Below, one piece after another: positions 47,801 through 60,472 of a DNA stretch of 64,000 bases. The first letter of the stretch is position 1. Every line of letters starts with the position of its first letter. Where the stretch lies: assembly GCA_034509755.1 (NCBI GenBank), contig CM067543.1:16616954-16680953 (forward strand). Direction: 5' to 3'. The translations under genes and the position numbers were made by a program. This DNA is from Anisodus tanguticus. Lineage: Eukaryota > Streptophyta > Magnoliopsida > Solanales > Solanaceae. Under the pieces are notes generated by a model. It worked only from the letters and a program-made list of their open reading frames with translations. It ran no database searches and had not been told where the DNA came from.

Positions 47801-49400
47801 TGTAAAATAACTATCACAAAAACATCCAAACATAACTAGAGGGGTGAAAAAAACAGGTCAGGGTGTTAACAATAGTATCCTTAATTTCATCAAGCTTTGT
47901 AGTGATAACAATTGAGACTTCTTCAAACTAGTTAGACATTATGGTTGGAAGATCCTCAACACTTGTCTGCAGCTTGATGGATAGCTTTACTGCTTCTTCG
48001 ATCCAGTGTCAACCTGAGACGAGCAACATCATCACTTGCTTGTGCCTCGAACCTTCTCCATAATGTATATAGCATACTCCATTAAGTCTTAGAGAGACTC
48101 AAGCTTGGCATCCATATCTATGAGTTTGGATAGAAATTTCGGAGAGCAGTCTAATTGAGCAGGAGGAGGGGATAAACGAGAGGTAGAAGATTTAGGCTTG
48201 GAAAGAGTTAATTGCCGGACATCTTTAGGAACATCCTTTTTGATCCAGGTATCACTAGAGAGAGCATATCCCACATTGTCAAAAGCTCTCGAGTGATAAC
48301 ATTATATGACAAATGCTGGAATAGTTTTTGAGGTTGATATGATTAGCTTTAAGCAAATGAGTAATAATCATACCATAAGGAATGCTGAAGGGATTAGTGG
48401 AGAACTCAATCAAGTAGTTTATCATAATGGAGGAACGCTTAATTTTATTTTTGGTGAGCAAATAATAGGTAAGAATGGTGATTAGCTGAGTGAAATTCGA
48501 GAAAGAACCAACACGAGGAAGAATGGTGGTAAAAACCATATGGACAAGAACTCGGAGTTCAAAAGAAATATCATAAGATCCTAACCGAGCAGGGACATCA
48601 GAGGAATCAGTAAGAATTTTCTTGGCTTGTTCATATGACACTTTGTGAGTCATGCCAAGAGTTTTTGGGAAGATTGCATAAACCAGAGCAGTGACTGTAA
48701 AATGTAGAGTGAAAAACATCACAATCGAAATCCTTGTTTCAAGAACAAAAGATTCAAGTTCATTGGGTTTAAAGATCTGAGATTTGCATAAAACATACGA
48801 ACAAGGGTTTCATAGACTCGAGGGGGTTATTGAAAAATATTCCCAACCTTGAAACTTAAAAAGAAATTTTACATTGAGAATGCAGGAGGTCAAGATCCAC
48901 AATGCGACCATGAACAAGAAGTTACTCTTTAAAAGATATTGAAAAGACTTGATTTGGAGTATCTCATAAATTTTCTTTCATTTAAAGAAATTTTTAGTGT
49001 CAGGTTTGATTTTCTTGAGTGAATCAGAATAATCATCATGATCAACTTGTCTTTTTCCAAGATTTTTAATGGGAATGAAATATGAAGCATCATAAAAGAA
49101 AGAGTGAGCAAAGTGCTTAGAATTGATGAGGGCTTCCCTTTGCCCTTGATACGACTACTATGGTGAGTATAGGTATGATAGGAAATTTTCACTTTTACAC
49201 ATGGAAAGGGTTTCGTCAAGAGAAATGAGAGATGAAAAAAGACAGGTGAAGGAAGAAGGGAAGAACAAGGATATATAATGACACTTAGAAGTGGAGAAGG
49301 CGGGGAAAAAGTTATAGGGAGAGTCAATGGCGTGAAAAATAGCGTGAAGGGACTTTTGAGAATAGACTAAGAAAATTAATAACTAACACACATAATAAAA
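47801..49400 (-). pseudogene. Env-like / 'putative plant transposon protein' ORF of a SIRE-type copia
   Basis: The best-preserved part (48722-48279) reads KILTDSSDVPARLGSYDISF, then VFTTILPRVGSFSNFTQLIT, then YYLLTKNKIKRSSIMINYLI and IPYGMIITHLL. This pattern is known from plant retroelement ORFs annotated as putative plant transposon protein or envelope-like. A coiled-coil-like tail follows (PKFLSKLIDMDAKLESL). It lies after copia RT-RNase H and before the LTR at 33359, where SIRE/Maximus elements carry an extra ORF. Stops interrupt it. I cannot show any envelope function. Confidence 0.55.
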
Positions 49401-49499
49401 TTGTTCACTTCTTACAGATAAATAAGGTAAGCAAGTAAAACATAAAAAATAATTTTAAACTAATATGGAAAAACACATGCTTTTATAGCAGATCTTTTA

Positions 49500-50313
49500 G
49501 GATCTTTCAAAAATTAACCTAACTTAGGATTGGTAATAAGACCAATTGATGTTGGTGAGAAACTAAATCTTTCTTCAAGAAGAGGATTTGTAAAAATATC
49601 AGCAGGTTGATCTTCTCGCACATGCAAAACCAATTTTAATATCTCCCTTAATAACATTATCTTTGATGAAATGGTGTTTAATATGTATATGTTTAGATCT
49701 AGAATAATTCACAAGATTTTTGGATAAACAAATAGGACTAGAATTATCACATAGTGTTTGATGGGTTTACAAGATAGATCATAATCACTGAACTGATGAG
49801 ACATCCATAGCAATTGAGCACAACATTGTCCTTTGACAATCTATTCAGCTTCTGTAGTAGATAGATATATAGATCCTTATTTCTTGTTACTCCAAGAAAT
49901 CAAGGAGTTTTCAAGAAATTGATAGGAACTAGTAATTTTTCTACATTTCTTGTCACATGCAAAGTCAACATCTGAAAAACCTTATAGAACAAAATTGTTA
50001 GAATTTGGACGGCAGAAGCCATGAGTAGTTGTGCCAAGATACCTAATAATTCTTTTAATGATTGTAAGGTTAGAATCCTTGGGTACTGATTGAAAACAGA
50101 CACACCTGCAAACATTGAACATAATATCTGATCGATTGGCAGTTAAATACAATAAAGAACCAATCATACCACGACATTTAGTTTCATATACATGTTTTCC
50201 TTTATCATCTTTGTCAAGAGAACATGTTGGACCCATTGGTGTTCCCAATGCCTTTGCACCAGTCATGCCAATTTTTCAAATAAGTTTCTTTAATATGACC
50301 CAATTTACTAAGT
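49500..50313 (-). pseudogene. Copia RT end and RNase H, SIRE/Maximus-like
   Basis: The RT C-terminus reads KALGTPMGPTCSLDKDDKGK, then CRGMIGSLLYLTANRSDIMF and IIKRIIRYLGTTTHGF. The RNase H part follows in another frame (SYQFLENSLISWSNKKQGS), ending near an LHVREDQPADIFTNPL-like stretch. The GTPM/DKDxKGK/RGMIGSLLYLT pattern is that of SIRE/Maximus copia elements. The rest of pol and the 5' LTR are missing to the right, where a reverse gypsy LTR abuts. Confidence 0.82.
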
Positions 50314-51744
50314 TGTGATGACACTAACCACAAGAGTCAGTAAGACAACTACAACCATTTAAAATGATCTAATTAGAAAAATGAAGTGGGGAAATAGTAA
50401 AGAAAATCAATTTAAGTAAATAAGATCTCATAATATAAATAATATGAAAATACTGGAAATTTCCCAAGAGCAGTGTCACTTAGTACAAGAACTTTCTAAG
50501 ATAAGTAAATACAAAGTCTGGGTAAAACACCCGAATACTGTCTAGAAATGAGGAAAGGAAGAAAAGTAAAGTAGAAGGAGAATCTGGTGGTACGGACCAT
50601 CCGGTAGCTCACTCCGGGCGCTTTGAATTAACGCCTCATCAGGCTAGATAATTGTGAGGTGCACTAGAAATAGGAATAGAACATGCACACAAAAGTTGCA
50701 GCTAGTATAGTGTGAGTACAAAAATAATGGGTACTCAGTAGTATCGTTGATCGACCCTAGATAAAACAGAGACGAGGGCTGGTCGTACGAATACCATTTC
50801 TACACTAAACCGCAATCATTCCAAAATATCAACAAAGCTAATCAATCAAAGGCTCAAACCTAAGTGTAAGAAACCTCTAACTATTCAGAATCAACTCAAT
50901 TAGTCAAGTAGCGTGATAAAATGGGTAAATACACATTTTAGGCAAGTAAAGCAACAAGGAATAATAAAATGAATTATATGCAAATGCTATGCAAGGCAAG
51001 GCCTTTTCATCATTGGTACACACACATTCAAACATTAATGAATCGTTACCCATGAGGGACTCACGAGTTCCATATACCACCCAGAATTATTTTCCTTCGG
51101 GTTCCCTAGCCATTTCTAGGCTCACAACACCTGTCTCTAGGCACTCAGGCTTATGATCCCGTCCGGAACAATTTTCCGTCGTATCCACATATGTATCCTC
51201 AAATATATAATGCATGACATACCATATGAAGCATGAATATGTCCTGCGCAACAATAAGAAGCTTAGATATGCAATGAAGACTCAATCATTCATCAACAAA
51301 AGCCATAAAGATCCGATCTTCAATCAATTTCACAGTAAAGTTATCATCTTTAGCTTTGTTCATCGTTCAATGAGTATTTAGGCGTGATGAGTAGCACAAT
51401 ATCAAGTAAGATAGGTATATTCACACAAAGACTGAAAAGTGCGGGCTTCATACCCCAATCACAGATCCATAGGATCATACTATCTATCAGCTAGTGCCCA
51501 AAGAATAACATTCACTACATAATTTAAAAGATGCAAGTACCCATAAAATGTCACCGGTAACCAATACAAGTGCTCGTCACCTCACAAGTATCAAGAACCC
51601 TTATTATCCCCATTAAGCCGTCATTTTTAGTTATTTGACCAACCACGATGCTTTAAATAAGGTACAAGATCCCAACTTGCCCGGAATAAAAGTCTCATAG
51701 TCATGATGTAGCTTTTCCCTTTCATAATGCCTCCGAATAGTTCA
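50314..51744 (-). mobile_element. Gypsy LTR fragment, reverse
   Basis: A non-coding tract resembling 52269-54300: both carry GACYCAYGRGTTCATATACC-like and CCAGAATT blocks, a repeated ATCGAYCCTA stretch and GATCCCATAGGATCA-type motifs. The left end GTGATGACAC is similar to a reversed LTR 3' end. The right end is cut by the LTR starting at 51745. No coding sequence. Confidence 0.5.
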
Positions 51745-52268
51745 TGTTGACACCTAATTTTTACCCTCTAATACTTTTATTTAATTATTCAAAGTTCTCG
51801 AGTCATGAATGGAGTGCATTTTCTAAGACAAAAATGATTTTACAATATTATCCCGGTGACATTTTACCATTTTAATTAACAAAATATCATCAAGTATATT
51901 ATTGTACATCACTTGCATATTTATATATTTTTGAAACATATTTATCAATTTTATAAATTGATGAAGACATTTATCTAATTAATTATCTAAATTAATTTTC
52001 ATTTAACTGATAAATATTCTACTCCGTAAAATTAGGAAAATTGATTAACTAAATAGAGTGTCAAATAGCACCTCAATTTTATTTTTTCAATTTGATTTAA
52101 TTTTTAAAGAATTTTGCACCTTTTGGGTATTATTTAAAAGTTTGTTTTAAATTGATTTGCAATAAAGTGTTAATTCTTAAATCCGGCCAAAATTGAAATG
52201 TTCAGGTGGTCACATTTGTAAAATTTGTTCAATTTCACCTTATCCCTTCAAATTGCTTATTTGGGCCC
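51745..52268 (+). mobile_element. Tat/Ogre-like LTR, left part
   Basis: It starts TGTTGACACCTAATTTTT, a start common among plant Tat/Ogre LTRs. AT-rich and non-coding. It is interrupted at 52268 by a reverse solo LTR and probably resumes at 55027. Confidence 0.45.
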
Positions 52269-55026
52269 TGTCACGACCTGAAATCCTATTTGTGCCGTGA
52301 GGGCACCTATCCTGAACCAGTAGGCGAACCCATTTCATATAAGACAAAAATAGTGATAATAAATACGGGGAAGTAAAGGACATAGAAAATACTGTCAAAG
52401 TCTCAAGAACTTAATACATAAACCTTACAAAACCTGGTTCTCATGAGTATAGAACTTACTAATTGGAATACAAGTCTGAAAGTTAAGTACAACCCACAGT
52501 CTGAATTATAGAACATAAAGTAAAATAACAACATGAGGAGTTCCAGTGCCGGAATGGAATCTACGGCTCACCATGAACTCCCAAGAAGAATCTCCAAGCT
52601 CTGTGTCAAGCTCCTCCGCTGTCGTCTGGCTCAATACTTGCACATAGAGTGCAACAAGTGTATAGTGAGTACGGGAAGCACCTGTGCCCAACAGCATCAT
52701 CGATCGACCCTAACTATAGCGGTGGCGAGGGTTGGTACTCCCAATACTTCTGTTATTTATTGGTTAGTTAATTTTACAGATTATAATAATCGAACCATTA
52801 AAGTAAAGATGCTACAACCACACCAAGTCATAAAGTCCATTGCGCTTCATACAACATTATAAAGTTTCAAGTTTTACCTCAAGTAGGATAGATATAGTAA
52901 TAAAGTTCCAACCTTTTCCAAATCAGCATTTGAGTCCTCAAAGATTATATCTTTTCATTAGTTAAATAAGTTCTACTCATAAAGGTTCAGCCCTTTCACG
53001 AATCAAGGCACAATCACTATCAAGATTCAATGTTTTCTCCAAATAAACAAGATTATCATTAAAGATTCAATCTTTTACTTCTTATACTAAGGAACACATA
53101 AAGATCTCATCTTTCTTTCTTTCTAAGAAAATTAAGTCATAAAGATCACATCTCTATATCAACTCTAACAATCAAGGTCATAAAGATCCCATCTTTATAT
53201 CATTTCTAGCAATCAAGGTCATAAAGATTCCCTCTTTATATTATTTCTGTAGCCTCATATTTCTGTCTAATATAAAAAATAAGTTACAAAGTTCTAGTAT
53301 TTTCTTTCGCTAAAAACAACATGATCATAGAGTCTACATCTTTACATCACCGCTGGTACACATAGCATAAATTACATATCAAGAAGTATGAATGAAATGC
53401 AATGCAAATGATATGTATGTAATGCAATGTCCATATGTCTCTCGTATACACATGCTATTGCAGTAGCTATCACATGACCCATGGAGGACTCATGGGGTTC
53501 ATATACCCATCCAGAATTTCCCATCGGATCCCAGCTCCGTGGATGTAATATCATCATCATCCGGAATCTCTCATCGGATCCCAACACTATGGCTGTAGTA
53601 TCATCATCAAGCATCACCCTCGTACCATGTACCATATCCAGTAACTGGCTTTCAAGCCCCTTTCATCAGTATCTCAACAGTTCAAATGAAAATAATAATG
53701 TGTATGAATGATATGGATATGTATACACCATGGAAAAGAAAAACAATACAATCAGTATTATCAAATCTTTTTCAAGTATTTAGACGAGATGTAGAGTGAT
53801 GAATGTATACAAGTGAAATCACAATAAGCTATCAATTATGGCTACGAGCCCAAATAATCAGCAGACATATGAACCTAAGTGGATTTAAGCACCACACTCA
53901 CGGCCCAAAGGCTAAACACATAATCTCCGTCATGTACAACATACTACATTACATTAATTCCCCTTTTAAGTACATCGGTACCCGTATAAGTACTCAAAAC
54001 CTCACTAGTATGGGACGCCCAATTCTCCGTTACTCCCCTTAGTTAATAAACCAACACATAAACACTATATTAAGATCTAGTAAGTCTCAACTTACTTTAT
54101 TATGAATTCCCATAGATCACGAACAACTCCAAGCTTGATCCGCGTGAAGATTAAGCCTCCTAGAAGCTCCATCATGTCCAAACTCACCGAATAAGTTCAA
54201 TCTAGTCACAATAGAACTCTATGGAGTTAGACGAGTTCAATAATATCCATATTGTCATACTTTATTTCGGAATCTAAAAATGGATCTAAAAAGGAAACCC
54301 CGGGCCCACAAGGGTAAAACGGGAATTTTATTGAGAAATCTATTTAACCACAGTATAATTAGTAAGAATATCAAAAAAAATTGAAATCCATCCATAAATC
54401 GACCTCCAATCTGCTGAATTACTTGAAAACTCATTTTCATGGAAAATACCAATTTCTACGATTAAAAATCATGATTTCTATGATGAAATTCTGTAATAAT
54501 CGAACGTAGAATGGTAAAAGGGATGTTATAAACTTACCCTCATAAAGAAATATGCAGAACTCCCTTGAAATCATCCAAATCTGAGTTCCCAAGGTCCCAA
54601 AAATGAAATATGAACAATGAGGTTCGAAGTTGGAATAAATAATCTGCCCAGGAGAATCCGTATTCGCGAACGTGAGTGGGCTATCACGAACGCAAATACA
54701 ACACGGTGACCCGGTCCACTGGTTCTCCTACGCGAATATAGAATGGTTGTCGACAAGGCGACCCTTCGCAAACGCGAAGGCCAAAACCAGCAACTGAAAC
54801 ACTAGATTTCCCAAACATGGAATCACCACCCAAAACTTATTTGGAACTCTAGTACACAAACCAAGTATGAATTTCAATTATAAAACACGCTTAAATCCTG
54901 CTTGTGCACGCGAAACACCTGAAAAAGGTCATCTTGACTAGATATTGACCGTGGTCAATTTTTAATTAAACTATGCTCATACATGCCTTTTATTAAATAA
55001 AAAAAGCAAACAATGTCCATGATTCA
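52269..55026 (-). mobile_element. Reverse gypsy solo LTR, nested
   Basis: On the plus strand it starts TGTCACGACCTGAAATCC, the complement of a GGTCGTGACA-type LTR 3' end. GGCCC occurs just outside both proposed ends (52264-52268 and 55027-55031). The interior holds AAAGATYCCATCTTTATA repeats (53050-53250) and two copies of an ATCATCATC-CGGAAT / CATCGGATCCCA unit (53519-53590). No internal domain is attached. The right boundary is a proposal based on the GGCCC match only. Confidence 0.5.
53030..53260. repeat. Degenerate tandem repeat in the solo LTR
   Basis: Several copies of a CATAAAGATYYCATCTTTATATCA-like unit of about 50 bp, with the AAAGAT / ATCTTT core able to fold on itself. Confidence 0.6.
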
Positions 55027-55500
55027 GGCCCAAAGTTGTCCCAATCATAAAATAAAAATAAAAAACAATAAAATGAAATTAAATAAAACAAAAGAAAAAG
55101 ATCAGACAACAAATGTTGTCTTTGTTTTGTGCCCTAGAACTTTGCTTGTTTCTCTCTCTATCTTCAGAGCATCTCTCTCTAGAATTTGTCATTTCACGCT
55201 GCGAAGATGATGATTTCAGTTGCGTTTTGGAGTTTTCCAAGTGAGCTGAAGCTGATTCGCACTATGGAATGAAGATTTGAGCTCCATCATCGTCATTTTG
55301 TGGTCTCTTTTCACTGTGAGTGTGCTTTTGTACATTTCTGATCCCTTTGCCCATATTTTGTAATCATCTGCTGTTTTCTTTTGTTGTATGTACCAAATCT
55401 GATTGACTGAGCCCTCCTTTTGCGTTGATGAAAATTTGGGTTGATATCTATGCTCCTCACTGCTTTTAGGTTATAAATCATTCCATTGAAGCCAAGAAAT
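55027..55500 (+). mobile_element. Tat/Ogre-like LTR, right part
   Basis: Probable continuation of 51745-52268 after removal of the nested LTR. It has a CTCTCTCT-rich leader-like stretch (55150-55190) and no ORF. The right limit, against the LINE, is approximate. Confidence 0.35.
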
Positions 55501-55556
55501 TATATTCTTACTATCCTCCTATGTGTTGTTGTTGCTTGTGTCCTACTGTGAATAAT

Positions 55557-56200
55557 TTAACATGTTTGAAATATTATGCATGGTATCTGAGTTTTATCAC
55601 TATTCAAGATCCTATTTAACCCTACCTCTATATCCTTGAACTGATCATAGTTGATTGTACCACATTTGTCTAAATTAGCCATTGAGTCAGCTAATTTGTT
55701 CCCTTCCCTTAGGATATAAGTATATAGAACATGTTTCCCTTCCATCAGCTACTTAATTTCATCTATCCATCTCACAATGACCCATGGTGGCTTCCACTCC
55801 TCCGATAATATTTTATGTATCAATTGTGAGTCAGTTTGTATAATGATCTTATCAAAGTGTTTACTTGTACACCATTTGATAGCTTCTTAAATTGCAACTA
55901 CCTCAACTTCTATATTTGTAACACATTTTATCTCCTTTGTCTGAGCATGTATTAAATTATCATCTTCATTCCTAGAAGAAAAACCATGCTCCTCTTCCCG
56001 AGTTGCCTCTTGATGCTCTATCTGTGTTGCACAATATCCAACCTTCAGGAGGAGGATGCCATATCACCTTTCTGAATTTCACCCTTGGTCTATATCCTTC
56101 CATAACTTGTATCAACTCTCTCCAGCTATTAGGTATGTGTTGTATTGCTGGATTCCTGATCTTTACCATCCTTTGAATAGTAGCATATATCTACTAAATG
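55557..56200 (-). pseudogene. LINE C-terminal RNase H domain
   Basis: The frame WHPPPEGWILCNTDRASRGN is the RNase H start (canonical NTDGASRGN). Later parts are visible in another frame up to KHVLYTYILREGNKLADSMA. Plant LINEs often carry this domain. A frameshift at about 55975 breaks it. Confidence 0.82.
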
Positions 56201-56899
56201 CATCTTCTAATAGATTTTCCCCCCCATATTTATATGCATTTCTCCTTTTCCATAGCTCTCATATGACTATATCAAGTATAGCCTGAATAGTGGTTTCAAC
56301 TTATCATTAATAGGTTGTTTCCACTATTTAACTATAATCTGCTATAATTGTAATCCTTCAATGTTAATACCTGCAAAAGAAGCAAAGTAGGACCATGTCC
56401 TGTTAGCAGAAAAAGACTTAGCAAAGAAGTGTTCGCTTGTCTCTTCCCTTGGACTTGAACAACACCAACACCTAGATGCTAAGTTAATATTTATCCTTTT
56501 CAACAACTCATCCAATGGTAATTTAAACTTCTAGCACCTCCACATAAATAAATATATCTTAAAAGGTAACCCCTTAATCCACATGTACTTGTACACTTTA
56601 TTTTCCTACCCTCTCAGCCTTAGATACTCCGAGGCAGATTTAACTGTGAACTCTCCTCAATTACTTAGAACCCAGCAGGGCGAATCTATCTCTGTGTCAT
56701 TACTAGGAGGCTTAACAGTATCCACTATATGTTGGACAATGTCACTTGCTAGTATTCCTTCCAACCTATTGATATCCCAATTCTCATTCACCACCAATTA
56801 CTTTACATTTTCAATGATGTCATCATAATAATCATGCTGAGAAAAAAAATATAGAGCACCCAAACCTGTCCAACTATCATACCAAAATAGTGAATTACC
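56200..56899 (-). other. LINE region between RT and RNase H
   Basis: Decayed minus-strand coding sequence with cysteine/tryptophan-rich scraps, such as the CWCCSSPREETSEHFFAKSF-like stretch near 56470-56410 that is typical of the zinc-binding RT-RNase H spacer of plant LINEs. Confidence 0.5.
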
Positions 56900-58185
56900 C
56901 ATTTTAGTTTGCCACCATATATGTTATTCTATAATGTCTCTAGATTGAAGAATCTTCTTCCAATTCTGAGACCCATACATCCACTGAACAATAACTGAAT
57001 TACTCTTCTTACAATACTTGCTACTCATGAAAGCACTCCCTAAGGATGGGGTTGTTCTGAAATTCCACCAAATCTTACAGTATAAGGCCATGGAAACATC
57101 ATGTAAGTATCTAAAACCAAGTCCTCCTTCCTTCTCTAGTACACAAAAATGAGTTCATGATGTCTGCTCTTTCCCCTATTGTATAGCTCCAAAAGAATTG
57201 AGTAACATTCTATGCATCTGTCTAATCATACAATCAGACGAGTTTAGGGCTGATAGAAGATGTATGGGCATACCATGGAGCATATTTTTGATCAGTACTG
57301 TCCTACCCTAAAAGATAGCATTTTACCTTTCCAAGACTATAATGTATTCATGATCTTCACTAAATTTGTATTGTAGTAATCCTTCTTCCTTCTTCCTTCT
57401 GCTATACAAAATTGGGAATCCTATGTATGTGAAAGGAAATCCGTTTCTTCCTATTCTTGTAGCTACTTCCATAATAATCTTTATATCTCCTGGTACATTA
57501 TGATGCAAATACACATCACTACTATATAAAAAATGATCATATAATCTGCATATGCAAGATGATTCAACTTAGGGCTCCACTTAGGCAGACCATCCCTTAA
57601 ATTGTGGTACCCGATGCAATTGGTTTAAATTTCTAGACAAAACTTCTGCAGCCAATATAAACAAAGTAGGTGATAGCGGATCTCCCTGATTCACACCCTT
57701 AGAAGATTGAAAGAATCCACGTTATTGCCCATACCATAACTAAATACCAATTGTTACTAATGATTCTGAAGACCATATTAATCAACCTTTCTCCAATTCT
57801 CATTTTCCTTAGTACCTTAGTAAAAAACAACCAAGCTACCCTATCATATGCCTTTTCCATAGCTAGCTTCATAACCACATTTTTGTCTTTGTCCTCAATC
57901 TAATATCTATCACTATCTCTTGATTTAATAGAATATTCTCCATAATACTTCTTCCTTTCACAAAACCAGCATGATTTAAGGAAATCAAATCATTCAGGAC
58001 CCCAGCCAGTCTATCATGAATCCACCTTGAGCAAACCTTATTCACAAAATTACTTAAACTTATTGGTCTCATATCAGAAAAGGTATTGATTATATCCTTT
58101 TTGGTAACAAGACCAAATTAGTATGAGTTATGAATTTAGGTAATTTAGCTTCATAGAAAAAAACTCTCATCATATTAGTGACGTC
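56900..58185 (-). pseudogene. LINE reverse transcriptase remnant
   Basis: It starts MRPISLSNFVNKVCSRWIHD, then LISLNHAGFVKGRSIMENIL, then AMEKAYDRVAWLFFTKVLRK. The palm motif, seen near 57535-57555, reads LAYADY where active enzymes have LAYADD, so a catalytic Asp is lost. Stops and frameshifts are frequent downstream, with ATRIGRNGFPFTYIGFPILY at 57480-57420 marking the thumb. Confidence 0.85.
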
Positions 58186-58190
58186 TTCCC

Positions 58191-59122
58191 CTATAAGGTT
58201 TCTTTGAGAACTTCTGATTGAGATTCCAAAATATTTTGTGTATCATTCTCCCCTATCTTATCATCTTCCCTTTGGTCTGGCTGCTCTATTAATTTGGTTG
58301 TTGTGCAAGGAAAACTGTTTTCAATCCATTCTTTAGTGCTCATTTGTTCTTCTCCTTTCTTCTGCTTGTCTTCCTCTTCTTCATTCAGCACATCAAAGGC
58401 ATTACTTATTGCCATTGTTTCCCCTTCCTTATCTTTGTTTTCCCCTCATCATAAACAATTATTCATGTCTTATCTTTGTTATATTTATTTCTCCTTAGCA
58501 TCCATTCCTTCTTACCTTGATAGTTCCAACTCGTTTTTCCCTTATAATTTCCTTTAACAACCTCTTCATTCTCCTTTCTCTCCTTTCTAAATTCTTCCTT
58601 AAACTTCTTTTCCAAGTCTGGATTTAGAGATCTTCATTCATTTTCAGTATGTTCTTGCAGTTTATAATGTTTACAGTATTTTTGCACATAATCATAATTT
58701 ATGGTTATCCATTTAGATTTAATTTTGACTATTTCTTTATCTTCCTCGACAATATTAATTCTACTTTGATGTGTTTCCATTAAATCTAACTCCACCTTCA
58801 CTTTTGCATAGCTGGGTCTGGTTATGTTAGTTGTTGCTAGATCCATTGTAAGGGGATTTTTAACTGCAGCTGCAAGGGAAAAAAATGCTTCTTTCGCAAA
58901 GAAATTTCCATTACTTCCATCATTAGATAAATTTGGAAGTTTTATCTTGTAGGTGGTTTTCTCAATTCTTGACAAATATGGATCCGAATACGAGACAAAT
59001 GTTTTTGATTCAAAATGTTGTCTGTATTGGATCATAGATCCTATGGATGGTTGACCAACAGAAGGATCTTGTAAGTATGTTACCCAACTAGCAAGCATCG
59101 TGTTCAATTTTCCTTGCAACAC
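58191..59122 (-). pseudogene. LINE ORF1 (nucleic-acid-binding protein) remnant
   Basis: A 162-residue open frame (59122-58634) carries ITRPSYAKVKVELDLMETHQ and KWITINYDYVQKYCKHYKLQ with EHTENE. This corresponds to the end of the DUF4283-like region and the start of a zinc knuckle, in which only part of the Cys/His pattern survives. A second acidic, Gln/Glu-rich stretch (58415-58191) is probably its C-terminal tail in another frame. Confidence 0.75.
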
Positions 59123-59125
59123 ATA

Positions 59126-60472
59126 AAATTCTGCGTTGTGAATAGAACAAGAAAGTCATGTGTCACCCGATCTTCCACTAAAGGATGCCACAAATTCTTT
59201 TCTTTGAAGTAAGATGATCCCAACATCACTTCCACTTCCAAGATTCGGAATAAGGACAGTAGGGGCCCAAAATGTTTGAGTGAATTGACGAGGGAAGGAA
59301 ACCGAAACACGGCAACCCTTTTGCTACACTTTCCATGGGTGGAACATCATACATGTTGTTGGAAGATGTGATGAATCCCGTAGATGGTTGTAGTACCTTG
59401 TGTATGGAACTCACGAAGGGACTTGGAACATTGTATAACCTGAATGGCATCAAACCATAGTTTATCTTTAAGACCGTCTTCCATTCGCCTTCTCTTCGGA
59501 TTTCCACTTGATGGTAACCACTTTTCAGTTCTATCTTGATGAACAATTTGGCCCCATTTAATTTCTCAAAAAGATCTTTCAACCACAACATATGAAGTTT
59601 AATCTACACGATGAAGTTGTCGACCTTACGGCTTTCGACATACGTGTGCCAAGACTCATTTTCGTTTGCCTTCATCAAGCTCATCTCCTTGGCAGGATTG
59701 TGTGCATATTCTTGAGGGTTGTGTAATAATCTTCTTGGAAATAAAACAAGAGAGTGTTCACTACTCATTATCAAGGATGGTCTTGTTGTAAACTCATCCG
59801 CACATGCAACCCCCAAAGGCTCATTTGTGTCGACACCTATAGTACACCCCTTCTTAGATTCGTCCTCTATCTCTTGTGCATCAAGTAATGGGATCTCGGT
59901 TTCCTCTTCTTCTTCAAGTGGTATGAGTTCCTTAATAGCAAGGGAGAACCTACACTCTCGGTATTATTCTACAAGATCGACATCTTCTACTATAGTCATG
60001 ACTTGGGGATTGGAACATACATTAGCAAAGTGCCCTATTTCTAGGCATTGAAAGTACTTCTTTCTTTTTTTATCTTCCCCTTTTGTGACCTCTATTTTCT
60101 TCCCCGTATTTCATTCTTCAACTCCTTGATTATAAAACGGGTTAGTAAAAGAGGTACTACACTCTTCTACCCTCGTATCCTTCTTTACACATCCACGGCT
60201 ATACAAATGGTTAGTAAAAGAGGTATCGCCCTTTGTTTCAACATTCGTGGATTTGATATAAGGCCTTGGGGTACCTTTACTTTCATGTCTTGGGTTGTTT
60301 TTTCCAATGCTTGACTTGGCATTTTTATTCAAGGCATGCCCGAAAAGTTCTTCCCTCATGATTGACGCATGCAATGCAACTACATCTCTTACGAGCCTTC
60401 TTAGTTCTTTTTTGTTTATGGTGGCCATCGCGTCAAGGCGTGGGACGGGAGCGCCTTGATCTGATACCAATT
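59126..60472 (-). pseudogene. Gypsy element related to the array unit, internal region
   Basis: Primer site followed by a Gag start at 60429 (MATINKKELRRLVRDVVALH). A CCHC knuckle with its first Cys changed to Tyr follows (YFQCLEIGHFANVC). Then come an acidic linker and the RT start KLNGAKLFIKIELKSGYHQV with MPFRLYNVPSPFVSSIHKVL. The layout and the HKVLQPSTGF phrase match the array units, but divergence is much greater. The left end is lost at the LINE junction. Confidence 0.82.

Larger units (their letters stand above)
55530..59125 (-). mobile_element. LINE (plant L1/RTE-like), truncated and decayed
   Basis: Minus-strand order: ORF1 fragment (59122-58190), RT (58150-56900) and C-terminal RNase H (56170-55557). 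The apurinic endonuclease domain normally between ORF1 and RT is missing: ORF1-like sequence runs to about 58191 and the RT N-terminus (MRVFFYEAKLPKFITHTN) begins at once. Its right (5') end abuts a gypsy remnant. No poly(A) was seen at the left end. Confidence 0.85.
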
